Positions 28,403 to 36,316 of a stretch of 64,000 nt of DNA are shown one piece after another (within the stretch, counting starts at the first letter, position 1; every line of letters begins with the position of its first letter). Where the stretch lies: the NCBI GenBank assembly GCA_016710135.1, contig JADJLM010000001.1, positions 744,001 to 808,000 on the forward strand. The letters are read 5' to 3'. The DNA is from Nitrosomonas sp. GTDB lineage: Bacteria > Pseudomonadota > Gammaproteobacteria > Burkholderiales > Nitrosomonadaceae. The notes beneath the pieces were generated by a model. That model saw only the letters and a list, made by a program, of their open reading frames with translations, was not told where the DNA came from and made no database searches. Made by a program: the position numbers and the translations under genes.

Positions 28403-29194
28403 TTAGAAGCTATGCTCAGCGCTTGGATATTGGCCGGCTCGGACTTCTTCAACGTAGTGTTCAACCGCTGTCTGGATACTACTTGCTCCATCCATAAAAT
28501 TTTTAACAAAGCGAGGCTTGTTTCCAGGGTAAATTCCAAGCATATCGTGTAGGACGAGTACTTGGGCAGAACAATCGATACCAGCGCCGATGCCAATGGT
28601 GGGAATCGATAGTTCTCGGGTGATTTTGCTTGCAAGCAAAGCTGGGATTGTTTCTAGAAGCAGCATGGCCGCTCCGACTTCTTGCAAAAGCATCGCATCA
28701 TTGAATAATTGTTCGGCCTCGTTCGTTGTTCGACCTTGAACTTTGTATCCACCCAGCTGATGAACGCTTTGTGGCATTAAACCGATATGGGCACAAACGG
28801 GAATCCCTCTTCGAGTCAGAAAATCAATTGTTTCAGCCATAATTTGCCCACCCTCAATTTTGACCATTTGGGCACCGGCAGCGATCAATCGTGCTGCGTT
28901 AACAAAGGTTTCTTCAGGAGAAACTTGAGAAGAACCGAAGGGCATGTCGGCCATAATGAATGCCTTACTGGAGCCTCTTACAACGCATTGCGTGTGATAA
29001 GCCATGTCATCCAAGGTAACCGACAAAGTATTGGCATGTCCTTGCAAAACGCTGCCGAGCGAATCGCCAATCAACAAAATATCGATCCCAGCGTTTTCAA
29101 GCAAGTGAGCGAAAGTTGCATCATAGCAAGTGAGCACTGCTATTTTTTTACCTTCTGCATACATTTTTTGTAATGAATCTCGTGTTGTTCTCAT
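28403..29194 (-). CDS. panB: 3-methyl-2-oxobutanoate hydroxymethyltransferase
   Basis: Uses 5,10-methylene-tetrahydrofolate to make ketopantoate, the first step of pantothenate synthesis. The 263-residue TIM-barrel protein has LTCYDATFAHLLENAGIDILLIGDSLG at the N-terminus, KIEGG (about residue 115), VCAHIGLMPQSVHQLGGYKVQGR and the GIGAGIDCSAQVLVLHDMLG motif. It lies in a minus-strand run pcnB-folK-dgk-panB-panC, joining folate and pantothenate genes that share one-carbon chemistry. Confidence 0.96.
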   Translation of the reverse strand: MRTTRDSLQKMYAEGKKIAVLTCYDATFAHLLENAGIDILLIGDSLGSVLQGHANTLSVTLDDMAYHTQCVVRGSSKAFIMADMPFGSSQVSPEETFVNAARLIAAGAQMVKIEGGQIMAETIDFLTRRGIPVCAHIGLMPQSVHQLGGYKVQGRTTNEAEQLFNDAMLLQEVGAAMLLLETIPALLASKITRELSIPTIGIGAGIDCSAQVLVLHDMLGIYPGNKPRFVKNFMDGASSIQTAVEHYVEEVRAGQYPSAEHSF

Positions 29195-29206
29195 ATATTC
29201 TTCTAA

Positions 29207-29854
29207 TTAATGGATTTCGCTACAACTAAAATATTCTCTTACACCACGCATTTGGCTAATTTGCTGAAGTAGTAAATTAAAGTCTTTGGTATTGTTCGTG
29301 AAATTGAGATTTTCACTGTTCACGATCAAAACAGGTGCTTTTTTATATTGATGAAAAAATTGTGTGTAGCTATTAGTTAATTTCCAAAGATAATCTTCCG
29401 TGATGGCTTTCTCAAATGCATGATTTCTTCGTTTGATTCGCTCAATGAGTGTTTCCGGTGAAGCCTGTAGATAGATGATTAAATCAGGATTAGGTGCTTG
29501 TGGTTGTAAATGTTGGTAAATTTTCTGATATATCGCATATTCTGAGTTGGATAACGTGAGTTTTGCAAATAATTGATCTTTTTCAAGTAAAAAATCACCA
29601 ATTAAGGATTTATTAAATAGATTGGTTTCTATTAACTGCTTAAATTGATCAGTGCGTTGCAGTAGGAAAGTTAATTGAGTTGGTAGTGCATAGCGCGCAA
29701 TATCGTGGTAGAAATTTTCTAGAAAAGGATTCTCGCTCGGCCTTTCTAATAGCGTGGCACAATTGAAATAGTTGGCCATGTTTTGAGCAAGACTCGATTT
29801 GCCAACCCCGATTGGCCCTTCAATGACAATATAATGGTATTTTCCTAGCAACAT
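29207..29854 (-). CDS. Deoxynucleoside kinase (dNK/dGK family)
   Basis: Phosphorylates deoxynucleosides for nucleotide salvage. The 215-residue protein has the P-loop EGPIGVGKSSLAQ at the N-terminus, the DRTDQFKQL-like segment (LLQRTDQFKQLI) and the arginine-rich lid SPETLIERIKRRNHAFEKAI. Genes of this family commonly sit between folK and panB in betaproteobacteria, as here: folK ends two bases upstream. Exact nucleoside preference cannot be read from the sequence. Confidence 0.88.
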   Translation of the reverse strand: MLLGKYHYIVIEGPIGVGKSSLAQNMANYFNCATLLERPSENPFLENFYHDIARYALPTQLTFLLQRTDQFKQLIETNLFNKSLIGDFLLEKDQLFAKLTLSNSEYAIYQKIYQHLQPQAPNPDLIIYLQASPETLIERIKRRNHAFEKAITEDYLWKLTNSYTQFFHQYKKAPVLIVNSENLNFTNNTKDFNLLLQQISQMRGVREYFSCSEIH

Positions 29855-29856
29855 GA

Positions 29857-30381
29857 TTATGCGATTCGTTCCAGTTTTTGTTGATTACATTGATTTAATA
29901 ATTCAAAAGCTAACCCAATACCAGGAATAACACTATCGTTCTCAATTTCTACAAGCGGTCTTAGTACAAAAGCGCGTTGATGCATCCTTGGGTGGGGTAC
30001 TATCAAATTCTCTTCACGATATTGCAAGTTATCAAATAGTAATAGATCTAGATCTAGTATTCGCGGTGCATTTGGATAAGTGCGAATGCGTCCGCTATTT
30101 TCTTCAATCGCCAATAGATGCTCAAGTAATTTCTGCGGTTGCAGTGACGTTTTGAGTTTTACCACTGCATTAATATAATCAGGTTGGTTTAAGGCATCAA
30201 TCGGAGCGCTTCTATATAGGGATGACTGTTTTAGAATATTGGTCTCAGGAAGCTTAGCAAGATGAATGATCGCTTGATTAATTTGCAAAATAGGATTTTC
30301 AAGATTACTGCCCAATCCAATAAAGGCGATATGATCTCGCTTGTTTTCACCCAGTGAATGAGAAATCTTTGAAGTATTCAT
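29857..30381 (-). CDS. folK: 2-amino-4-hydroxy-6-hydroxymethyldihydropteridine pyrophosphokinase
   Basis: Transfers pyrophosphate from ATP to the pterin in folate synthesis. Visible motifs are FIGLGSNLENPILQI, the NQPDYINAVVKLKT loop, EENSGRIRTYPNAPRILDLDLLLFDN with the metal-binding aspartates, and the VPHPRMHQRAFVLRPL closing motif. The ATG at 30381 gives a normal N-terminus; the frame is open to a TTG at 30393. It follows pcnB by fewer than 20 bases. Confidence 0.94.
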   Translation of the reverse strand: MNTSKISHSLGENKRDHIAFIGLGSNLENPILQINQAIIHLAKLPETNILKQSSLYRSAPIDALNQPDYINAVVKLKTSLQPQKLLEHLLAIEENSGRIRTYPNAPRILDLDLLLFDNLQYREENLIVPHPRMHQRAFVLRPLVEIENDSVIPGIGLAFELLNQCNQQKLERIA

Positions 30382-30399
30382 TATTACGTGCAATTGGAT

Positions 30400-31782
30400 C
30401 TACTGATCGTTTTTCTCATGTTCAGCGGATGCAATCGGTTTTCGTTTTCGTGTGTTGCGTTTACGTTTTTTAACCGGTGTTTCCTTGATAAGCATGGCTT
30501 CTCTATTTTCTGGGCTCGCATGTTGGAATGTGTGCCACCATGTTGCGATTTCTTTATCAATTTCACCACTTTCACAGCGTAAGCATAAGAAATCATAGGC
30601 TGCCCGGAACCGCGGATGTTCTAATAAGCGATAAGGTCTGTTTCCTGAACGTGATTCGAAACGTGGTTGCAATGTCCAGATATCGTATATCATGGAATCA
30701 AACCGTCTTGGCAATGCAATTTGAGCGCGTTGTGAAGATAACGTTTCGGTCATCGCTAGATGGAGTGCTGGTATCGATTTTTCATCTTGCGCTAATCGTC
30801 GATTCCAAGCAGAAAGTGTTTCGTGCCAGAGAAGGATAGCAAACATGAAACCAGCAGAAACCGGTTTATTTTGTTGGATTCTTTCATCGGTATTTTTGAG
30901 GGCTATTGATATAAAACGCTCCCCAAGCGGTTGTTCTAAAACTATGTCGAGTATGGGTAATAAACCATGGTGAAGGCCACGTTTACGTAGATCGATCAGA
31001 CATGCTAACGAATGGCCAGATAATAATAATTTTAGTGTTTCATCGAATAAACGTGCAGAAGGAACATTTTGTAGAAGGAGAGCTAGATTACCGATTGGTG
31101 CTGCGGTAATTTCATCGAGTTGAACGTTAAGCTTTGCTGCTAATCGAACAGCACGCAACATCCGTACCGGATCTTCTCGATAACGTTGCTCAGGGTTACC
31201 AATGATTCTTAAGCATCGAGCTTGAATATCTTGATAACCATTTAAATAATCGAGAATTTCTTCAGTAGCTGGATTATAGAGAAGCGCATTCATCGTGAAA
31301 TCACGGCGTAGCACATCTTCCTCTTGGCTGCCAAAAATATTGTCATGGAGCAAGCGACCGTGATGATCAGCAGGGTTGGGCGTCATCATGCCGGCTTCGG
31401 TATCAGCGGTATAATTTGCGCGAAATGTTGATACTTCAACGATTTCATCGCCAAACATCACATGAACCAGCCGAAATCGTCTTCCAATAATTCGCGATCT
31501 GCGGAAAAGCCCTCTGACTTCTTCAGGCATTGCGTTTGTAGCAATATCGAAATCCTTAGGTTTAATACCGAGTAGCAGATCACGAATGGCTCCTCCCACG
31601 ATATAGGCTGAATACCCAGCTTGTTGCAGCGTAAGGGTGACTTTTAAAGCACTGGCATTGATTTGGTTTCGCGTTATGCCATGCTGTTTACGTGGAATTC
31701 TACAAAGTGTTGGAGGCAGAACATCCTGGTCCGATGGAGATATTGCTCGAGTGAAGAGGCGCTTAATAAATTTACGTATCAT
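30400..31782 (-). CDS. pcnB: Poly(A) polymerase I
   Basis: Adds 3' poly(A) tails to RNA, promoting decay. The 460-residue protein has the nucleotidyltransferase core VGGAIRDLLLGIKPKDFDIATNA with the catalytic aspartates, the RFRLVHVMFGDEIVEVSTFRA segment and DVLRRDFTMNALLYN, then the RNA-binding domain with REDPVRMLRAVRLAAKLN. The last 30 residues are a basic Lys/Arg-rich tail (PVKKRKRNTRKRKP), typical of PcnB as opposed to tRNA nucleotidyltransferase. Confidence 0.94.
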   Translation of the reverse strand: MIRKFIKRLFTRAISPSDQDVLPPTLCRIPRKQHGITRNQINASALKVTLTLQQAGYSAYIVGGAIRDLLLGIKPKDFDIATNAMPEEVRGLFRRSRIIGRRFRLVHVMFGDEIVEVSTFRANYTADTEAGMMTPNPADHHGRLLHDNIFGSQEEDVLRRDFTMNALLYNPATEEILDYLNGYQDIQARCLRIIGNPEQRYREDPVRMLRAVRLAAKLNVQLDEITAAPIGNLALLLQNVPSARLFDETLKLLLSGHSLACLIDLRKRGLHHGLLPILDIVLEQPLGERFISIALKNTDERIQQNKPVSAGFMFAILLWHETLSAWNRRLAQDEKSIPALHLAMTETLSSQRAQIALPRRFDSMIYDIWTLQPRFESRSGNRPYRLLEHPRFRAAYDFLCLRCESGEIDKEIATWWHTFQHASPENREAMLIKETPVKKRKRNTRKRKPIASAEHEKNDQ

Positions 31783-31843
31783 TACAAGATGCTAAAAGTA
31801 TCATCGGGTATTATACACTGAGCAGCGTTTGAGTAACGAAGAC

Positions 31844-32590
31844 TTAGCGGATGTTAATGTGATGCTTGAAATAAGCGATAGGGCATTGATAAAGCTTATC
31901 TAAATTAGATTGGGTCAAAATCATTTCTTTAGATCCACTTAATACGTTGCCATCGCTAAACATCATCAAGATGTAATTCCCGAAATGGTTTAGCCAATTG
32001 ATATCATGTAGAACCATCACCACTGCACAATTTTGCTCAGCAATGTTTTTAAATAAAGTCATTATATGGAGTTGGTGTCGTAAATCTAGGTGCTGCAGCG
32101 GTTCATCTAACAAAAAATATTGTGGCGATTGTGCTAATAACTGAGCAATACGGACTCGTTGGCGTTCTCCCCCCGAAAGGGTATGGAAAAATCGATTGGC
32201 AAGTGGCTCTAATGCATGAGTCTTAAGGATTTGGTCAACAATCGCATGGTCCGAATGACTCCACCCGGATAACATTTTTTTGTAAGGATGTCGACCAAGT
32301 AGAATATACTCTCTAACCTTTCCCCAGAATTCTGAGGCTTCTTCTTGCAACAAAATTCCAATCTGTTGCGCAAGCATCGGTTGATAAATTTTTTCTAGCG
32401 GCTTTTCTTGTAACATGATAGTCCCGCTATTTTCTGTTCGAAGTCGACTCATGGTTTGTAATAGTGTAGATTTTCCACAGCCATTCTCGCCTAAGATAAT
32501 CCAGAATTCTCCTGGTTTAATCGTAAAATTAAGTGGGCCACAGAGCACTCTTTCTGGATGTTGGAGACTAAGGTTACGAACAGATAGCAT
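31844..32590 (-). CDS. ABC transporter ATP-binding protein, iron-complex/cobalamin (FecE/HmuV/BtuD) type
   Basis: Cytoplasmic ATPase resembling those of siderophore, heme or vitamin B12 importers. Starting at ATG 32590 it has Walker A GENGCGKSTLLQT, a Q-loop ILLQEEASEFW, the signature TLSGGERQRVRIAQLL, Walker B YFLLDEPLQHLDLRHQ and the switch His in VLHDINW. The frame runs on to 32659 but that stretch lacks a ribosome site. No permease or binding protein lies beside it, so its partners must be elsewhere. The 3' neighbour on this strand is pcnB, 62 bases away. Confidence 0.75.
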   Translation of the reverse strand: MLSVRNLSLQHPERVLCGPLNFTIKPGEFWIILGENGCGKSTLLQTMSRLRTENSGTIMLQEKPLEKIYQPMLAQQIGILLQEEASEFWGKVREYILLGRHPYKKMLSGWSHSDHAIVDQILKTHALEPLANRFFHTLSGGERQRVRIAQLLAQSPQYFLLDEPLQHLDLRHQLHIMTLFKNIAEQNCAVVMVLHDINWLNHFGNYILMMFSDGNVLSGSKEMILTQSNLDKLYQCPIAYFKHHINIR

Positions 32591-32659
32591 TTGGGTATTA
32601 ATATCAGAAATTATGGCAAAAATAACTAAAAGGGGTAAATAGTGAGTGCAAGAATTCAA

Positions 32660-32973
32660 TGAGTATTAAAAAATATTTTTAATCTTATTCAGTTATATTT
32701 TCTTAATATGGATAATTATTAATTGAAATAATCTCTTATTAAAATATAGAATTGAAAACCGCGCTTAATTGTTTGAGTATTTTTAATCTTTTTAAATATC
32801 GTTAATATTGCTTTTGTAAGCTGATATATGGTATCTAGTTGCTTTACAGCAGGTAATAGTAAAATTGGAGGATATTTTGAGTAGCAGTTCAGGAAGTAGG
32901 TATGAGATTTTGGTAGTTGTATTAATTAAGTTGTGCAAGTGAAATTTTTCATTCTAAGCAAATACTAAAAAAT
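32660..32973. other. AT-rich intergenic region upstream of dksA
   Basis: No open frame, tRNA-like fold or clear repeat was found in this roughly 310-base stretch between the divergent ABC ATPase gene and dksA. It is strongly A/T-rich with TTAAAAATATTTTTAA-like runs and should hold the promoters of both genes. Confidence 0.5.
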
Positions 32974-33414
32974 ATGGTATCCCGTAAAAAACAACCTGAT
33001 TCTTCTAAAAAATCCGAAAAACAAGAAATCCACGAAGTTCCGGCTGGTGAATATATGTGCGCAGCACAGTTGGCTTTTTTTCAAGAGAGGCTTGAGAGCG
33101 AGAAGCGGGCACTCCTTGAAAATGCCCAAAAGACGCTTGAATCTATTCAAAATACTGAGCCAGGCGCTGATCCTAATGATCGAGCAAGTACTGAAGAAGA
33201 GTATTTGTTAGAGTTTAAAGTGAGGGATCGAGAACGGAAGTTACTCAGGAAAATTGAAGATGCGCTCAAGCGTATTGAGGACGGAACTTATGGTTGGTGT
33301 GAAGAAACCGGAGAACCCATCGGTATTCCACGGTTATTAGCAAGACCAACTGCTTCGCTATGTATTGAGGCTCAGGAACGCCACGAGCAAACTGACAGGC
33401 TTTATGAACATTAA
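32974..33414 (+). CDS. dksA: RNA polymerase-binding transcription factor DksA, two-cysteine form
   Basis: Binds the RNA polymerase secondary channel and, with ppGpp, shifts transcription during starvation. The 146-residue protein has a coiled coil with the tip motif DPNDRA (residues 66-71; equals DxxDxA), then a degenerate zinc-finger region. Of the four usual cysteines only Cys109 and Cys130 remain; the partners are Thr112 (WCEETGEP) and Ala133 (SLCIEAQE). Such forms occur in other betaproteobacteria and should fold without stable zinc. No ribosome site is obvious before ATG 32974. Confidence 0.9.
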   Translation: MVSRKKQPDSSKKSEKQEIHEVPAGEYMCAAQLAFFQERLESEKRALLENAQKTLESIQNTEPGADPNDRASTEEEYLLEFKVRDRERKLLRKIEDALKRIEDGTYGWCEETGEPIGIPRLLARPTASLCIEAQERHEQTDRLYEH

Positions 33415-33467
33415 TTTGTGCCATTTGGACTAACGTGATCAGATAGACCTGATTGGAGCCGCTCAAT

Positions 33468-33501
33468 AAAAAAACCCCACCAGTTTTGACACTGATGGGG
33501 T
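33468..33501 (-). terminator. Rho-independent terminator of ygfZ (minus strand)
   Basis: Read on the minus strand, gaccccatcag...ctggtggggt forms a 9-bp stem with one mismatch, followed by TTTTTTT. It lies between convergent dksA and ygfZ and has its U run on the minus-strand side, about 110 bases after the ygfZ stop. Confidence 0.75.
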
Positions 33502-33612
33502 CAACTCACGTTAATAGGAATTTCATGAAAAATTTCTTTCCCATGAAAGACTAAGTACGGTTTAATCGACGGAATCTTTATAGCTATAATTCCCGAAAGT
33601 ATGGACGATTGA

Positions 33613-34620
33613 TCATTTTGCAGTTATTTCTGGTAGTGAATAGGGTAAGGTTAATCGGTTTATAAGCGGCCCTTGCAAGCTTTTCCACTGAATGTTCGAA
33701 TTCCATAAATCGATCGGAATGACGGCCAGCGCTTCAAAGATGCCTTCCTCAATTGGAACGGCGTTAACGATCATTCCGCAGGCCTGATCACCCAATGATT
33801 GACTATATAAGGTATCACCGGCCGCTACCGTTTCAGTGGTTTCGATGCGAATCAACACCATGCGGCGTTTTAATTTCCCTAGATATTGGGTGCGAGCAAC
33901 GATTTCCTGTCCCGGATAACAGCCTTTCTGAAAATTGATTCCACCAATGAGATCCATGTTAACCATTTGTGGTACAAATTGCTCCTGGGTCTCAGCGGAA
34001 ATTGTCGGAATGCCTGCTTGAATATCGAGCCACTGCCAGTAAGTTGGACTGACCCAAGTTGCTGCTTTATCAAAATAAACTTTGAGGTGATTACCTTGCT
34101 CGAAAGGTGCAATAATCTCAAAACGGTTGGGTCCAAGGCAAATCACGATTACGCCATCCGCATGCGCTACACTTAAGATGGAATCTGGTAGTACGAGTGT
34201 TGGCAAACTTTTTTCGATCAAAGATCGTGCTTGATTGCCTACTATACCTAACCGGGTCGATTGCGCGCTGTAGTCAGTTAATTTTACTTTGGCGCGCAGC
34301 ACATACATGGACAATCGTTTAATGATTTTATCCAGAATCACGCGTGGCATTTGCATGTACCAGGCTACTCCCGTGTGATCAGTGCTAATGATAAAATTGG
34401 CGAGAATACGTCCTTTCGGTGAGCAGTAACAACCATGCTGGGCTTGAGTCGGTGTAGATTTTCTGACATCACAGCTGAGTTGCCCCTGCAGAAATGTTAA
34501 AGTATCTTCACCAGTCAATTGAATGATCCCAAGATCTGAAAGATCAACTATCCTCGTTTCTGTGGGTGTTTTTTGTACATTGAGCAGATTGTATTTAATA
34601 GATTGATTCAGTTCATTCAT
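33613..34620 (-). CDS. ygfZ: tRNA-modifying/Fe-S cluster repair protein YgfZ (folate-binding)
   Basis: Folate-dependent protein that supports repair or maintenance of some Fe-S enzymes, related to GcvT. The 335-residue product has the GcvT-like N-terminal half (LTGEDTLTFLQGQLSCDV) and the signature KGCYPGQEIVART (about residue 238) with the conserved Cys. It is divergent from a ygfX-like gene, the same neighbourhood as in E. coli, which supports both calls. Confidence 0.92.
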   Translation of the reverse strand: MNELNQSIKYNLLNVQKTPTETRIVDLSDLGIIQLTGEDTLTFLQGQLSCDVRKSTPTQAQHGCYCSPKGRILANFIISTDHTGVAWYMQMPRVILDKIIKRLSMYVLRAKVKLTDYSAQSTRLGIVGNQARSLIEKSLPTLVLPDSILSVAHADGVIVICLGPNRFEIIAPFEQGNHLKVYFDKAATWVSPTYWQWLDIQAGIPTISAETQEQFVPQMVNMDLIGGINFQKGCYPGQEIVARTQYLGKLKRRMVLIRIETTETVAAGDTLYSQSLGDQACGMIVNAVPIEEGIFEALAVIPIDLWNSNIQWKSLQGPLINRLTLPYSLPEITAK

Positions 34621-34645
34621 TACTACAGTTTTTCACTTTAATGCG

Positions 34646-35088
34646 ATGGATGAGTTAACGATACACCTCAAACCTTCCCAACAGCTAACTCTCTTGTTTT
34701 CGTGCGCGCACATGGGGTGCATCATTATCATTGCGTTGCTTGATGGTTCGATGCTGTTGAAGGCAAGTGGAATGCTATTGCTTGCGCTTAGTTTGATTTA
34801 CTATATTCGAACATATGCATCGCTCCAATCAGCAAATGCCATCGTGTCACTTTATCTATCGAGGGACTCTACTTGTATCACCCAGACGCGATCGGGACAG
34901 CAGCAACACTGGCACATCGAAGGAGTAGCTTCGTTACTCCTTATCTGACCGTGCTCAGTTTGAAATCAAACGAATTATTGTTTAGTCGCAGTATCGTCAT
35001 CTTTCCAGATAATATTGACGCTGAGTTATTCCGCCAACTTAGAGTGTGGCTCAGATGGAAATGGAAAGACGCTGACTTACCCGAGTGA
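34646..35088 (+). pseudogene. YgfX-like (CptA family) small membrane protein, frame broken
   Basis: A weakly conserved family of about 140 residues with two N-terminal membrane helices. Here HLKPSQQLTLLFSCAHMG is followed by two hydrophobic segments (IIIIALLDGSMLL and ASGMLLLALSLIYYI). The frame breaks at gg 34922-34923: one extra G joins HWHIEG to SSFVTPYLTVLSLKSN and continues to WLRWKWKDADLPE, the usual end. It is divergent to ygfZ, as E. coli ygfX and its partner are. The sdhE/ygfY gene that often precedes ygfX is absent. Confidence in the family is moderate. Confidence 0.65.
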
Positions 35089-35161
35089 TTTAATCCACCG
35101 TGACGTTGCACATCAACTTATGACAAGTGCGTGCAACGTTTGTACAGACAGCGTACTCGGA

Positions 35162-35554
35162 TTACCCAAATATACCAATGATTTTACCCACAAGTTTTTC
35201 TAGTAAGGGTTGTAATACCCCTAAAAAATTATCATGATGCAAAATGCCAATAATCAGAATTAAGATACCGCCGATAACCAGGCCTCGTTTGAGTCCCCAT
35301 GCAATATTAACTGAAGCGGGCAGACGATAATAAGGTGGATTAGAAGAAGAAAATAACATCTTGAACAAGGCGAGCACTACGCCAAATAATGCAAACCCAA
35401 AAAATAATTTGAGTGATAGCGATAATTTCGCACCCAATCCTTCTGTTGCTAATTCAATTGCAGAAAATCTTAGAAAAATAATGATAATGAGCAACAGCAA
35501 TAGCGAATTCCAAAATCCTCCAAATCGCGCTCTCATTTCCGTTTCGAAGTTCAT
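35162..35554 (-). CDS. Small membrane protein of unknown function
   Basis: I do not recognise a family. The 130-residue product begins MNFETEMRARFGGFWNS, then has three or four hydrophobic segments (LLLLLIIIIFLRFSAI; LKLFFGFALFGVVLALFKMLF; GLVIGGILILIIGIL) and a C-terminal amphipathic stretch LGVLQPLLEKLVGKIIGIF. A short polar loop carries SSSNPPYYRLPASV. The start ATG has GGGAGG upstream, so translation is likely. It stands alone beside the large intergenic region upstream of the copper-oxidase genes. Confidence 0.6.
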   Translation of the reverse strand: MNFETEMRARFGGFWNSLLLLLIIIIFLRFSAIELATEGLGAKLSLSLKLFFGFALFGVVLALFKMLFSSSNPPYYRLPASVNIAWGLKRGLVIGGILILIIGILHHDNFLGVLQPLLEKLVGKIIGIFG

Positions 35555-35924
35555 TGATTCCCTCCCGTGAAATATTGAAATGGTCTTAAATTTAACTGTT
35601 TTTTAATTTTTTTCAGATTAAATTTTCTGAAGGAATGATGGTATCACGGTCTAAAGTAAAATTGCTTTTACTACTTAAAAATTGCTACCAAGTGAGGTGA
35701 TGTCAGTATTTTTAATTAGCTTTTCTGTAACTATTTAAGACCACACCAGCGAATTGATTATAAGAAATCCACTGATGCAACCCGAATTAGATCAATTAGA
35801 TCGAGCCTAACATTGAGAAATGTCAGGCAATCTGTGACAAATACGATAATGCATTCGACCAATATTTAGGCTCGCGGCAGTCAGAAAATTTTACACTTCA
35901 CTTTTGTTAACTATTTGTTAAGCC

Positions 35925-35949
35925 CAGGTGCGACAAATTGTCGCACCTG
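35925..35949. promoter_or_regulatory. 25-bp perfect palindrome, candidate activator site
   Basis: Left arm caggtgcgacaa (35925-35936), one central a, right arm ttgtcgcacctg (35938-35949): every base pairs. A one-base loop is too small for an RNA hairpin, so a dimeric protein site is more likely than a terminator. It lies about 165-190 bases upstream of the sigma-54-like promoter, the normal distance for an enhancer-binding activator. I cannot assign it to a known regulator. Confidence 0.65.
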
Positions 35950-36112
35950 AAGCTATTGAAAGTTATAAATGCTCACCAGTTGCTCATTTATTGATCAATT
36001 TTGACTAAAAAGTGTCGGAATTTTTTACAAAATGATTTTAATGACTTATGAATAAATTATTTTGGGAAAATATTCTAACGTTAGTTATTGAATTCATGAC
36101 GGAAACTAATAA

Positions 36113-36128
36113 TGGCATATTCCTTGCT
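36113..36128 (+). promoter_or_regulatory. Sigma-54-like promoter of the copper-oxidase operon
   Basis: TGGCATATTCCTTGCT matches the -24/-12 consensus TGGCACGNNNNTTGCW at every informative base except CG, which is TA here. The GG (36114) and GC (36126) are 12 bases apart as required. Transcription would start near 36140, leaving a leader of about 180 bases before the first oxidase gene. RpoN promoters need an activator, consistent with the upstream palindrome. Confidence 0.65.
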
Positions 36129-36316
36129 GTAAAAAAATCATAATAATAACAATAATGAAATTTCTGTGAAGCATCATCATTTGGATAGAAATTTTTTTCC
36201 GAATGAAATTTGTTTTACAGAGATTGAAATAAATAGTGGCAAAACAGCTTGTCATGACTCATTAAACTTGGGTCGGGCATGCTTTTTTTTGTTTTAATCA
36301 AAATGGAGGGGATTTA

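Larger units (their letters stand above)
35555..36316. other. Large AT-rich regulatory region upstream of the copper-oxidase operon
   Basis: This 762-base stretch contains no convincing gene on either strand. It holds a 25-bp palindrome (35925-35949), a looser inverted repeat TGTCA-N9-TGACA (35821-35839) and a sigma-54-like promoter (36113-36128), each listed separately. The rest is A/T-rich with no tRNA or terminator seen. Confidence 0.6.

Noticed and set aside
32591..32659. N-terminal extension of the FecE-like ATPase starting at TTG
   Set aside because: Hydrophobic stretch without a ribosome site; ATPases of this family begin at the MLSVRNL-like segment.
35925..35949. The palindrome as a rho-independent terminator
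   Set aside because: The centre is one base, too small for a loop, and no U run follows.
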